Shown: one piece after another, positions 1 to 11,646 of the stretch
Position numbering within the stretch: position 1 is the stretch's first letter
How the letters are laid out: the number at the start of each line of letters is the position of its first letter
The notes under the pieces: model-generated
Told to the model about the DNA's origin: nothing
The model's database searches: none
What the model saw: only the letters and a program-made list of their open reading frames with translations
Source of the DNA: Pegea sp. RAD2-039
Lineage: Eukaryota; Chordata; Thaliacea; Salpida; Salpidae
NCBI GenBank assembly: GCA_034620365.1
Contig: JAQGEQ010000204.1
Coordinates: 682,001 to 746,000 of the forward strand
Reading direction: 5' to 3'
DNA: 64,000 nt
Made by a program: the position numbers and the translations under genes

Positions 1-2
1 GA

Positions 3-1257
3 GGCAAATTTACGGTGGTTTCCAGCAGCCTGATGTCTTGTGCTTGTCGGAAAAGTCCACTTGGCTTGTCACCATCAGCCCACCTCTCAGATGGCAACAC
101 AGATCTTATACTTGTTCGTAAATGCTCAAAATTTGATTTCTTCAGGTTAGTAATGAAAAATCTAAAATTCTTCAAAACGAATCAAATTTTTTATTAAATT
201 TATTGAAAAATATATTTTCTATTTTTAGATGTTTTAAAATTTTGTAACTTTCTAAACCTAATATCCGAGACACTATTTGAAATGATTTTTTATTCAAAGG
301 AAGTTTTTATTGATTTTTTTATCATCTTTCAACAAATTGTAAATTAAATCCTGGTTTGTTGAAATTAAAAAAAGACATCAGATCAATGTGACAAGAAATT
401 TCAAAATATAGAAACAAATATTTGACTGGAGCTTGTTTTGACCTTGTTTTGATTTACGTTGTTTGTTTATTTTGTTTTTGAATTATTAACCAATAGCAAG
501 AAAGTTTGTACAAATAAAAGAGAAAACATGTTTGTATTAGAATAATTTATTTGATAAATATTTCTTTAAAGTACATTTTTAAAGACAATTAAATTAAACT
601 TGACAGAGATTGACTCTGTATGAAGTTCATTTCCTCTTGATATTGTCTTTCTATCTTTTCTTTCAAGAAATACTTCTCAATAATTCTAATAATTTGTCAT
701 CAGCTGCTTTGTGTCATCTACTTACAAAAGATTAAATTTTATATATGAACTAAGATAGATTTTCTATTTTAATACTTTATTTTCAATCTTTTGTATTTCT
801 TTAAATCTAAATTTAAATAATTTTTGATCTCTTTTGTTTGCTTCTAGTAATTCTAATAATAAATTATTTGTTGTACAAATATTTCATTTCTAACAATCAA
901 CTGTATGACTTACTTGGATAGAAACTTTTTTATAAACAACTTTTAGCTGTAAATATCATCAGCTACTATTTCAGTCTTTCACTTGTTTTCTTCCACAGGT
1001 ATCTCCTCTCTCACACTGGAAGTGCTGACCGCTTTCGTTTTCCATTTGTTGATGTCAAACGTGTTATTGCTTTCAAATATAAATGTCTTAACAATCAACT
1101 TTCTAAACAAGACTCCTCATTAGAATCTTCAGATAATGAGTACCAAAGTAAGACCAGCTGTTGGAACACTGATGGAGAATTTATCAACTCACCTAATATC
1201 ACTTTGTGGGTTCATAGAGGATTAGTAGATATGTTTGCACGTGGCATCGAACCTTGA
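3..1257 (+). CDS. CERK: Ceramide kinase, C-terminal part (gene enters from the left)
   Basis: Ceramide kinase phosphorylates ceramide to ceramide-1-phosphate using ATP. Only the last 133 residues lie in the window. Two exons are visible, 3–145 and 999–1257, joined by an 852-base GT–AG intron that splits an Arg codon. The first exon carries the block SCACRKSPLGLSPSAHLSDG followed by DLILVRKCSKFDFFR, which closely matches the human CERK segment beginning MSCACRRSPRGLSP. The second exon ends WNTDGEF ... LVDMFARGIEP, matching the human C-terminus WNCDGEV ... LVRLFARGIEE. The stop TGA is at 1255–1257. The CERK-specific FARGIE ending separates it from sphingosine kinase and diacylglycerol kinase. 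The ATP-binding kinase half lies off the left edge, so nothing can be said about catalytic residues. Confidence 0.93.
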
Positions 1258-4200
1258 AGTACAATTGATGCTAAAATATTTGTAATCTCTTTTTTGTGCT
1301 GAATATATTTTTGAAAAGTGAGTAGTTACTACCAGTATCATTTCAAAATTGTATTTGCTCTTTTAATTTTGTGCTTTTGTTTTATTTTACAACTTTAAAG
1401 CTGCAATCTTATACAATTTATATTTTTGCTTTATGTAGCTTTTATGATGTCAAAACTACTGAGAAGAAACGATTACCTTTATATAATCGACTGCCAGTCT
1501 TTCTTTTCTGGTTTGATATCAAATCTACTGAATATATGTTTAATTGACAAATCATACGTAAGAAATCAGTGATATATTTGTTAACCAATTTATTTAATTC
1601 ATTTCTTATTACTTAACTTTATTCATAATTTGCTTTTCAACTGTTTATAAGAAAATGTTGTTGTAGAGTTTTATTGTTTAATGAATCATGGGAGTTTTCT
1701 CTTTATGTTAGACGCTATTATCTTTCCGAAAATTTATATAAATATCAACTTTTGTAAACTAAGATTAAATATAATACCCATTAAGAATATAGTTTTATCA
1801 AATTTGAAATCAAAATTGAAATTTTTAAGCAATCTATTTACAGCATTTTTTCGTTTTGTTTCTACTCCACAGAAATTCTATTTTATTTTCAGTGAAAAAA
1901 ACGTTATTTTGGATTTGAATTTGATATTCAGCTCTTGTATATAATGAAAAGTTTGCAAATAAATGAAATTATGTGTTTTATTCTATTACTTATGTTTTTA
2001 TGGAAAGGTAAATGACAATTTAAAATTCTAAGTTTTCCTGAGAGACTTGCTTCTCAAGTATTTTATTTATTTTTACTAACATCTATAAACTCAAGAAATT
2101 TTTTTAGTAAGTTCAGGTCTACTTCCGGCTTGGCATGATTTTTAAGGTCTTTTCTAATTTCTAACTTGATGTCGTTTTAAAATAGATCTTGAAATTTCAT
2201 CAAAGGTTTGCTAAAAAAATATTTTTCGGTCAAACTTTATTTTTAAACAAAAATTTATCATTTGTCGTAAATTTCAATTTAAACTAAACCTTCCAAGTTG
2301 TACAAGTGAATTTGAAAGATAAAAATGTTATTTATAACCTAGTTGTAATTATATTAAACCAAACGTTGACGTTTGAATTAAAATAAATTTTTAAAAATGG
2401 ATAAAAATAATTACTTCGGACAAGATATAGTTTATTTTTCCCATTTTGATCTTCTAATCGAGTTAAGTTTACTTTTAAAGTTAAATCAGTGGTAAAGTTC
2501 AAATTTATTCAAACGCTTTAATTTGACAAACAAATTCTTGCTTGATACATTTATATCTAGAAGTATTTTTTTTTATATCTCTTCTTAGTTACATTTTTGT
2601 TAAATATTCTAAAGTTGTTTATTACTTGAAACGTTTTGAAAATTTTCATAGAAATCTACCTACAACCAACATATCTTTCTTTAAAACGTGTCACAACTCA
2701 TATTGAAGAAACTTAATTCATTAACTAAAGTTTTATCAAAGTATTGCCATGAAATACAATATATGTATAAAATAAAAGATATGAAAAAAACATTTTTCTT
2801 TCTGTCAAGTGAAAGGTAATCGTGACTTTTTTATAAAATTTCTTATAAGACAAGATACATTGATAAGTATTTTTTATCCTGTTTCAATATTTTAAAGCTG
2901 TAAAGTAAATACAAATTATCATAAAACTTAATAAGAAAGTAAACATTATTGAAAGAAATTATATTAAAAGTGTTTAAAAAACTAAGTATTACAAGTTTAC
3001 AGAACTTAATAAAATTACATTTCTTTTATTTAATCATTTATTTTATAAACTTAAAAAAAAAGAAAATTTCCACTCTTGTCGATGAGAATTTTGCTTTGAG
3101 ATATACTACTATTAAGTGATGTCTAACTGTGATATGTCAGATGCTGACAGGTCTTCACAATCTTTAGCTACCAAAAGCAAGTTTTGCTTAAAAGTTGAAT
3201 TTTTAATAAACAAGTTAGTTGAGCTGTAAGATGAATGATACTAAACACATCAAAATAGTTTTAATTAAGCTTTTATGCTCTATACACGATTTGAATCAGC
3301 TTTGCTGGCACTACAGTTGTCGCGCTACTCAATGGAAAGACGACCTATTATCGATTTTTGAAAAAAAAAACTTATTGAAAGCATTTGTTGGTAATGCAAA
3401 GCAACTAAGTCGATTTAACTAACCTCTGGGCTCTAAATGAGTTTCAAATCAGGGTTGCTGACAAAAAAGCCAATTTATCTATTACGCTGTCGATCAGACT
3501 CACATAAGTATCAAAAGTAAATAGAAAAACGATATGCAGTGGAACGTGTAATTTAATAAACAACTATCAATCGGTGCTATTTAGAGCTTACCATACCCGC
3601 CTAACACGCAAAAGGGTTCGAGCCTGGGTGCACACATATGCGACCAGAAAAAGTTAATAAATTACCCGGGTATAAAGGCCCTGTGAGTCTGGTTAATGAC
3701 AACTCTTATAGAAGACGCAAAACTCCAAATTTAAAGCTGGAGTTTTAACCTCGTAATCAGTTCGTCATTGTACTTAGTGCCGTTCTGGTAGCTACTGTGA
3801 CGTCAGCTGAAAGTAGCCACATCAGTCTGCTCCACTGCATAACCTTGTTGGTGTGGAGAGTGGAATCCTACTGCATGGGCAATAACTGGGTCTCCATAAC
3901 TTATGCAATGGCATGTATGCATGGTTATTCTCGGCCGAAGCAGGTCAAAAAAATAAATAACTATATACCAAATGTATCATACCGATAAATCATATAAATA
4001 AATTAATTAACTCAGTTTTTCTGATGAATAGAATATTATAACTAGTAAGTATATCTTTTTATATACCATATCTTTTTATAGAGTCAGCAAAAAACCACAT
4101 TTGCCCAGATATTATCTTTTAGATCAGTTTGAGCAAAAACACTTTCGCACTTTTATACGAAGATACTTTAAGTGTTGCTATTGGTAGTGAAAATAATCAA

Positions 4201-4540
4201 AGCTTGATAGATATTTACATTTTTTGCAAACTATGCTGTTAGTAGTTTAAAGAGTATTTTGCTATATAGGTGCTTTGTTATTCAAATTTCATAATATTTA
4301 TTTAATTATGCTAAAATAGCTCACGAGATATATAAAAATGCTTAGATAATTTTAGCAGCTTGAAATTAGAAAGTTCTAATCAATTTTCATTGATGATAGA
4401 ATATTTTTCATAAATATATTTTTATTATTTTAATCTTCATTTCATCAAATTTAGAAAATTTTTGTTTTTGAAAATAAATATTTGTTAATTCTTGGGTAAT
4501 TTGTGATATAAGTCATTGCTTCATGTGATTACAAAGATTC
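1258..4540. other. Intergenic stretch after the ceramide kinase gene
   Basis: AT-rich DNA with no supported gene. The first few hundred bases are probably the ceramide kinase 3' UTR and polyadenylation region. The only recognisable element is the SINE copy at about 3565–3960. A short open frame at 1681–1944 shows no family motif and no exon-like boundaries and was not accepted. Confidence 0.6.
3565..3960 (+). mobile_element. SINE copy 1 with tRNA-like B box
   Basis: This copy shares a body of roughly 250 bases with 28815–29078 (+) and 47090–47264 (−). Shared landmarks include GAAGACGCAAA, a CTGGAGTT block, GTTCTGG, CATCAGTCTG, GTGGAATCCT and GGGCAA. Upstream lies a good RNA polymerase III B-box match, GGTTCGAGCC, at 3615–3624. 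A convincing A box was not found. The element ends in an A-rich tail, AAAAAAATAAATAA, before unrelated AT-rich DNA. GC content is clearly higher than in the surroundings. Together these mark a tRNA-derived short interspersed element. It contains no coding capacity. Confidence 0.75.
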
Positions 4541-6708
4541 ATGCCTCTATTTGAAGATCAAGTATGTTTTTTATTTCATTTAACTTTTTTAAACTAAAAA
4601 TGTTTAAACCAAAAGACATAAATTGTAAATAAACTCACCCATAAAAAATCTAATTGAATAAAGAAATAAATTAAATTCTTTTAAAGAAATTTTATTCACA
4701 AATGAAATTTGAATCTAACAGATTGTTTCTAAACAATACATTTCTAAGTCTAAACTTATTTTTTTAATGTTTTCTCTCATCATGTAACTCAAAAGCCAAT
4801 CTCTTAAGTTGCATAAAATATGTAAATGAGCAAGCAAGTAATTTCTGACATGTTGCCAGGTTAATTAAATACATGCATCTGTGTCAAGGGCTTGATCATG
4901 AAACTTACCACCACTGACATGTTTTTGTTTTTAAACCTCTACCTGGTTTAATGTCTTCATTAATAATTTATTTTGAACCAGTTATAACTTTGTTGTGTGA
5001 TGTTTATTGTATCAGACACTGATTTATGAAAGCCATGAACTTCAAAAGCAAAGAATTGAAGATGTTTTGTTGGAAACATACCTAAATGTCAATAATAGAA
5101 TTAAGGAAGAAACTATTCCAAAACAAACCCAAAATAATGCCAAAGGTTTCTATTGATTAAAATTTGTAAATAATCACACTTCTTAGTCGAAAATTAACTA
5201 AATAAAATATTGTTTATCTGCAATTGTTTCTAGATATGTCAAAAATTTCATTTTTTATTTTATAGTTGACAGATTTTGTTATTAAAATATCTTCAATATT
5301 AAAACAACTTTACAAACGGACTTTTATTTCATTAGAAGTCAAACACTATCCGACTTCATTATACTTTTATGATTCATGTGACATCGAACAAGATCTTCAC
5401 AATCAATCAAGCAAGTCCAAAAAGTTTTTTGATTTTAAAAAAATTCCGAAGTGGGTAGAAAAAGTTTATCAAAATTATAAACCGCACACCGGAGAAGCTC
5501 CCATCTTTTGTGGGAAATTTTTGCCAAGCAACAAAGTAAAAATGTAACAATAAAGTTGATTTTTACTAAAATGAATAAAATGTTGAAAAGGCGGAGCAGT
5601 TATCATCTTTTAGACCACAAACTTGCTCTTTTATAAGATCTGAAAGCCATCAACTTCATCATGATACTAATCTGTACTGCCAACACAATCAGCCTCATAG
5701 ATATTTGATAGTGAGATGTTGATTTAGCTTACAAATAAGAAACTACGTTAGATAAAATTAGTTGAATTAATGAATTAATGTTGTTTGCTGGATAATTAGT
5801 ATTTTTTGTATATTTAATGTGTTAAGGCTTCACGATCAAACGGAAGAAATGAAAACAATCAGCTACAAAATACTCAGAAACAACAGTTAAGCAATTTGGA
5901 GCACAATCTTGCTAAAATCAATTTGAAAAGTGAGAATCAAATATCGCAATTGCTTAGATACATATGTCGCTTGATTAACTTAATTGTAAATTTGAACATT
6001 TCGTTGCAGGAAAAAAAGACACACCGCCAACTAAGAATTATCAAGAGTCAGTTGAGATTAAACTGTTTTTAAAGATGTTTTACAAAGTTTTTCTACTTCT
6101 AGTTTTTTGCCAGCCAAATTCCAACCTTATGAAATTCCCTACTCATTCTTAGTAGGCACGAGATACAATTCATCAAATTTGCTCGATTTGAAATCATTTG
6201 CAGATTTAGGTCTCTATATTCAACAAGATAAGCGTCCCGTTACTTTTTTAAAAAAACACAAATATGAAGACAGAAGATTTTACAAACATTTAGATTACGG
6301 TTTGTATCAAGTTATTTTAAAGAAAATCAAAATACTGCTTTGAAACAAAATAAGATGTTTATCTAACTTAATTTGTTTAGAACCGGATATGTTGTTTGCC
6401 AATAAATTAAATGAACCAAAAAAATATAAGAATAAAACAAGTAGAACTCTACTTCCAAGTATGGGTCAAAATTCATTTGGATTTAACTACATTCATGATA
6501 TACAACGTTATTCTGGTTACAAACGACGACCTTCTACTTATCCCGGCAGCAGACGTGAATTGATAGCTAGTAATCAAGTGAGTTGTCTCTAAGTCTTTAA
6601 ACGTTTTTTTAAATTTTATTTAAGGTCAACAGAGTTGCCGAAAAGAAATTTGTACAAATTTCCAACATCAAGAAAGATCAGAAAATATTTGTTCCAATTT
6701 GTTTATAA
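4541..6708 (+). CDS. Orphan eight-exon gene, function unknown
   Basis: A family was not recognised. Eight exons join in phase: 4541–4561, 5016–5145, 5273–5535, 5827–5929, 6010–6046, 6103–6299, 6381–6577 and 6625–6708, giving 343 residues. The first coding exon is only 21 bases and encodes MPLFEDQ. The product has no signal peptide or membrane segment. It is basic and rich in Tyr, Lys and Asn, with a Gln/Asn-rich linker around residues 140–175. Blocks such as FLPAKFQPYEIPYSF, FNYIHDIQRYSGYKRRP and PSTYPGSRRE look like the short Tyr/Pro/Arg motifs of sperm or ciliary microtubule-associated proteins, but this is only an impression. The exon 5 donor (GTCAGT) was chosen because it alone restores the frame. 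Exon 1 is the least certain part. Confidence 0.6.
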
Positions 6709-6914
6709 ATAGTTCTTGCAATCATCATCTTCAAAACACTCAATAATTGGCTCACTACCTACAAAACTTCAATATTTGCCTACTATATCTTTACACGTGA
6801 TTTTTAGCAGTTCTTTTTTCTAGAATCGTAACCAAAATACAAAATGTTCACAACTTGTACAGATTCTTCATGATCAAAATGTTATTTTCAATTTGCAAAT
6901 ATAAAAGGTCGTAA

Positions 6915-9046
6915 TCAAGAAAGGAACTTTTCTTTTGTTTTCTCGACTACATATTCCCAATACTTTCTTCTCACAGTATCCACTTTAATGAGGTCATCAC
7001 AAATCTACAACAAAATTAATTATTTCAGAAATCACTTATCAAGCAAACTGACATTTTCAATTTCTTCAAATTTGCTGCTAGCTTCTTCAACTCCAATATC
7101 TAATTCTTCAATTAACATGTCGACTGCGAAAGCAAGGAATTGAGGAGATTTGATGTTCTCACTTCTCCATTCTTCTACTCGTGCTTTCACGATCTCATTC
7201 GAGTTCAAGCCGTGGTGGCGTAAAATACTTAAGAAGAAGAACAAATAAATAACTAAATTTGAAGACTTATTGGAATGGATTAAATAAAATGTGTAAGAAT
7301 TTCAAAGATAAAAATTGAAGATGTTCTTGAAACATTTGTTCTTACCCTCGTAAGTAGTTCCAACCACTTTCATTGTTCAATGCTTTATTCAACTTGTTCA
7401 AAGTGAAACTGAAGAAACAAAAAAGCAGTTAGCTGAAAGTTGACTAAGTATCTGAAAGCCTACTTATTAAGTAGGCCAACTTTAGTTGATTTCTTTTAGA
7501 CAAATTGTTGTTTACTTAATACTGAAGTATTCAGATTGACGCCAAACTTGTTTTTATCAATTAAAGTTATTAGTGACGACAAACTATCTGGAAGTTTTGA
7601 CGGAAGGTAAAACACAATAAAATCAAAGTAATTCACGCTAATCTTTCGAGTGTTTCTCAGTTTGAAGATCAGCTTTTACGATAAGAATTTGTCGAGATCA
7701 ATCTTATGAGCATATTTTACAAGTCGATTCAATTAGCGTTTTGTCAATTTGTTGCCCATATGAAGAGTTTAAGAACGTTTGTTGCAACTTTAACAGTTTT
7801 TTGGTTATTTCCATTAAAATTGAGAGATTTAAACAACAGGTTCTTAAACAATAAGAATTTAACTTCTTACATTTCATCACTTTTATGAAAGTTGTCATTT
7901 CAAAAGATTTTTATCATCGAATTATTATGATTAATGAAATATAGTAACTTGTGAAAATGGATTTTGGAACTTACACAATCTCTTTCTCAACTACTTCTTC
8001 TGTAAATCCAGATGTATGCTTCAGCACAAAGTAACGTTGGTTCCAAGCAGAATTATTTCGAAAGTCAACTTCTAACAAACCAGATATGTAAGAAAGTTCA
8101 TCTTTCCATAAGCCAAAGCTCTATTAGAAACCTCATTTAGTTAATAAGCTTCAAAAGAATCATTTGAAATAGGAGTTGACAAAAGATTGGAGATCTAATT
8201 GCGTAAAAAGATTGAACTCTTCATCACCTTGATAGCCCACTGTCTATGTTGCCAAGCATGATAATTCTTTTCATCAGCCACAATGATGTCGTTGGTAAAT
8301 TGTAATTCTTTAGAAGCATCGCCAGTTAACTCAACTAAAGCTTTGCGATGATGCCAAACCTTCAGAAGTAACTTCTGATGTTAATGTCAGTTAAGATGAG
8401 AACACAAATCATTTTTATTTGTGATTTTTAAGAGTTGATTGAGAATTCCGCTAACAAACCAGTAGAATGTTCATTTTGATAAATTAAAGAAAAAGTGAAG
8501 TTTGATAAATTCGACATTTACTAAACCAACAACAATTATTTTTACCTGATAATTTTTTTGCTGTTCAAAAATAACTTCAGCTATAAAATCCATTTCTTCA
8601 TTCAAATCTTTTTTCATAAATTTCAGTATTTCACGTCTAATAGCATCAAGATATCAACCAAGTAATAAAACAAATGTAAACACTAGTACCTATACTGCCA
8701 AACAGTGTAATTTGCTGGGTTGAGGGACAGGGCAGTCTTGGTCAATTCTAGGGCTCTTTCACTTTTCTCACCAGAGGCCAAAATTGCCCGGAAATAGTCA
8801 TATGCATCTTTAACTTCAAAATAAACCGATTATAAGCAGATTCGATGCCGATAACAGCTTACATTTTTCACTATAAGCGATCTGAACAACTGATGAAGAT
8901 GTCTCTTCCTGTGGGATTGGTTTTACATCACTCCATTCGGGTCGGTGTCTGAGTAAAAAGTAGAAACAAGTAATTAGTAAAATGACCGATGATAAATAAT
9001 AAAATATAAACCTGTAAAGAACATATTCATCTTCATCATCAGACAT
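6915..9046 (-). CDS. FNTA: Protein farnesyltransferase / geranylgeranyltransferase-I alpha subunit
   Basis: This is the shared alpha subunit of the cytosolic heterodimers that attach farnesyl or geranylgeranyl groups to CaaX-box proteins such as Ras and Rho. Nine exons run 9012–9046, 8863–8948, 8690–8813, 8546–8636, 8228–8359, 7975–8120, 7346–7408, 7053–7227 and 6915–7004, giving 313 residues. Human FNTA has 379, with a Pro-rich N-terminal extension missing here. PFTA repeats are plain in order: [32 protein letters not shown] and NESGWNYL. The N-terminal [12 protein letters not shown] block matches human RPEWADIDPVPQ, and the Lys just before NYQVWHHR, a conserved alpha-subunit residue, is present. 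The last exon ends with VRRKYWEYV, matching human IRKEYWRYI. The donor after exon 8 is GTCAGT. A pyrimidine-rich acceptor lies about 24 bases before the ATG. Confidence 0.95.
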
Positions 9047-9251
9047 TATCACCAAAAAATTTAAAAATTCCTAAAATAAAATGTGAAAATAGATTTTTAA
9101 TAATATTTGTTTAATGAAGTAATTAAAAATCCAACAACTAAAAACTTTCAAATACAAGCTGCATGTTAAAAACAAAACATAATTTACTTAAATTAAAAAC
9201 ATCAAAACCAAAAAGGGCTTGAACAAAATTAAATCAAAACAGACAAAATGT

Positions 9252-11198
9252 TCAAACAGAAGAAAACGATTGCATGACTCGATTAAGTCGAATCAGTTGG
9301 TTAGGATTCCACATCTCTACTCTTCCTTTCAATATTCCTGGTCCTACGAAAGTTGAAAGCTCTAACAAACAGTTTTCAGCAGCTGATGCAGTTAACTGGG
9401 TATCAGAATCAAGAGCATAAAATATGATGGGGAAAAATTCTTGAAGATGAGCCTTGAATGCGCGCTTCTTGATTGCTTTTGCAAATGTTGGAATCTGTTT
9501 ACAGATAGTTTCCACAAAGATAATATGTTGAGGAAAATGTTTGTAAGAAAAAGCTTTAATCAGATCAGGAATTAAAGTGATGGATACTTCGGGAAAAGTC
9601 TTCGATAATTCAGTAAGAAAATAAACACAACCATCAGATCTTTCCCATGGTCTAGATGGTCGTTGAAAGTGGCAATCAGTGCAACCACCTAACTTCTGAC
9701 GATTCATTTTTGGCGCCAACGAGCCACAAGAATACATAACTTGATCAGTATGATTAGGATCATGCAAATTTTTCACAACACCAAATACTGCAGGTTTTTT
9801 ATCAAGTCCAATAAAGTTATCTGAATCTTGAGGTTGAGTTTTAATGAAATCAAAACCTTCTTTGATCTCATTCACAATTTCTGTCATCACTTCATCATTA
9901 AATGCTTTAACATACTTACCAAGTGAGATTGCAGCCCCTGCACGCACAGATGGGATTGGATCTTGTAAGTTTCCAAGAAACAATTTGTATAATACATCAC
10001 GATGACATTTGACTTCTTCAGGAAATTCCAGCAGTAAGTTTCCACAACTGATACAAGCAGCATCACGTACAGGCCAACTATCATCTCGAAAACATTCTAA
10101 CAGCGCTTCAATCAACTCAGCGACGTATGGTCGAGTTACATCAGCATCAATCTTTGAAGCTAATTCAGCGATGCAATGACAAGCAGCTTCACGAACTGCA
10201 TGGTTGTTAGCTTTTGTCGATTGCACATAATATGAAACAACAGCTGAGATGCAACTTTCAACCATCTTCTTCCCATCTGATCCGCAAATCTCTTTCCAAC
10301 TATTTTGACTGAAGATTCGGACTCCATCTGCTATGTAGTATCGGTTGAGACATATTCTTGGTAAGAGATGAATATAATATCTTTGTGGGTTTGAATAATT
10401 AAGTAAGAAGTTTCTGGTAGCTTTTGATGAAGCTAGCCTAACTTGTGACCAATTATCAGCAAGACCCAACGCGAGATGTTGTGATATTGTATCAGCCACT
10501 TTTATTAAAACCGGATTTTCATTGATTCTTTTTTTACAATTAAATAACTTTGAGAAAACATTGAATCCAGTCTCTCTCACAAATCTATTGTCATGATGAA
10601 GAGTTTTGAAGAGTAGCTCGATCAGTGATTGATCAACTTGATCTTTAAAGCTTTTACAATTTTCAATAATTTGCTGCAAACATTTCATACTAGTCTCCAA
10701 ATGTCTCCACCCAGCAGATTGATGAAAAACTTCTTGAGAAGTAAAAGAAGAAAGTTCCGAGTCTTCTTGACCATGTCTTTCGAGATCAGTTAGTAACAAC
10801 TCGACCAAATAAGTTTTACTTGCAGCAAGAACCGTAGAATCATCAAGCCTACACAGGGCACCAATGACATTGCCAGCAACCAAACGAACTCTAGCCTCGT
10901 TATGGATCAGGTTTTTCATACTAAGCTGTAACATCACATCAAGATGAGATCTGAGATCGTCATAATTACTTTCATCATACTTTAACAGAACACCTTTAAT
11001 ACCCAACAAACAACCATGAGAAACGTTCCAGTTGGTTTCTGTGTTACTTTTCTCAAGTTGATTGATCAAATTCAGCATAAAGTTAACCAGATCTGATTGG
11101 CAGTTGTCTTTATTGACCAAATTGAGTTTATTTTCACCTTCATCACGATACAATCTTTTTTCATGAAACAATAGAGCTGTGATATCCGAAAAATCCAT
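9252..11198 (-). CDS. Intronless HEAT/ARM-repeat protein, conserved but unnamed
   Basis: One uninterrupted frame of 648 residues starts at the ATG at 11198; two earlier GTG codons in frame are not needed. The protein is almost entirely alpha-helical repeats. Repeat units with the HEAT pattern are visible, for example DDSWPVRDAACISCGNLL and DPIPSVRAGAAISLGKY in the middle third, each with the conserved D...VR...A spacing. An insertion near residues 500–530 breaks the repeats and holds Cys pairs (a CTDC motif) followed by RPSRPWERSDG. Such proteins normally act as scaffolds; no catalytic motif is seen. Being intronless is unusual here, since the flanking genes have nine and five coding exons. 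Its stop lies 205 bases upstream of the FNTA start on the same strand. A family name cannot be given with confidence. Confidence 0.85.
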   Translation of the reverse strand: MDFSDITALLFHEKRLYRDEGENKLNLVNKDNCQSDLVNFMLNLINQLEKSNTETNWNVSHGCLLGIKGVLLKYDESNYDDLRSHLDVMLQLSMKNLIHNEARVRLVAGNVIGALCRLDDSTVLAASKTYLVELLLTDLERHGQEDSELSSFTSQEVFHQSAGWRHLETSMKCLQQIIENCKSFKDQVDQSLIELLFKTLHHDNRFVRETGFNVFSKLFNCKKRINENPVLIKVADTISQHLALGLADNWSQVRLASSKATRNFLLNYSNPQRYYIHLLPRICLNRYYIADGVRIFSQNSWKEICGSDGKKMVESCISAVVSYYVQSTKANNHAVREAACHCIAELASKIDADVTRPYVAELIEALLECFRDDSWPVRDAACISCGNLLLEFPEEVKCHRDVLYKLFLGNLQDPIPSVRAGAAISLGKYVKAFNDEVMTEIVNEIKEGFDFIKTQPQDSDNFIGLDKKPAVFGVVKNLHDPNHTDQVMYSCGSLAPKMNRQKLGGCTDCHFQRPSRPWERSDGCVYFLTELSKTFPEVSITLIPDLIKAFSYKHFPQHIIFVETICKQIPTFAKAIKKRAFKAHLQEFFPIIFYALDSDTQLTASAAENCLLELSTFVGPGILKGRVEMWNPNQLIRLNRVMQSFSSV

Positions 11199-11646
11199 CA
11201 CCACACTTCAGTTTGTTACATTAATAGTTTAAAAATCTGAAAAATTTAATATAGAAAATTAAAAGAGCATCAAACATCAAAGATGAAAAAACTTTCGAAG
11301 TAAATTCTACAAATTCAAATAGTTTTGTAACAAACTTGTTGTTGGTAACTAATTTTGGAGCTAAATAAATCTAAATACAAAATTCAGCACATTTACTAAA
11401 CATAAAACTTCAACAACAAGCAAACATCTTTGATAATTCTTTCAACTGTATTCCATGTAAAACGTCTTGCTTAAATTTCAAAAATTTAATAAATTAAAAA
11501 CACCATCAGAAATACAGAAAAGAAAGAAATTGAAAAAATACTAGTAATGTAGAAGCTATTTATTGTTACATAAATCATTACAAATGATTTGCAGATCACA
11601 ATAGTTGAAAGTTTAATCAACAAATTCAGATCTCATCCATTTCGAT

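Noticed and set aside
1681..1944. Open frame of 87 codons after the ceramide kinase gene
   Set aside because: No motif, no splice context, and composition like the surrounding AT-rich DNA.
3797..3988. Open frame of 63 codons
   Set aside because: Lies inside the SINE; it is a by-product of the GC-richer repeat.
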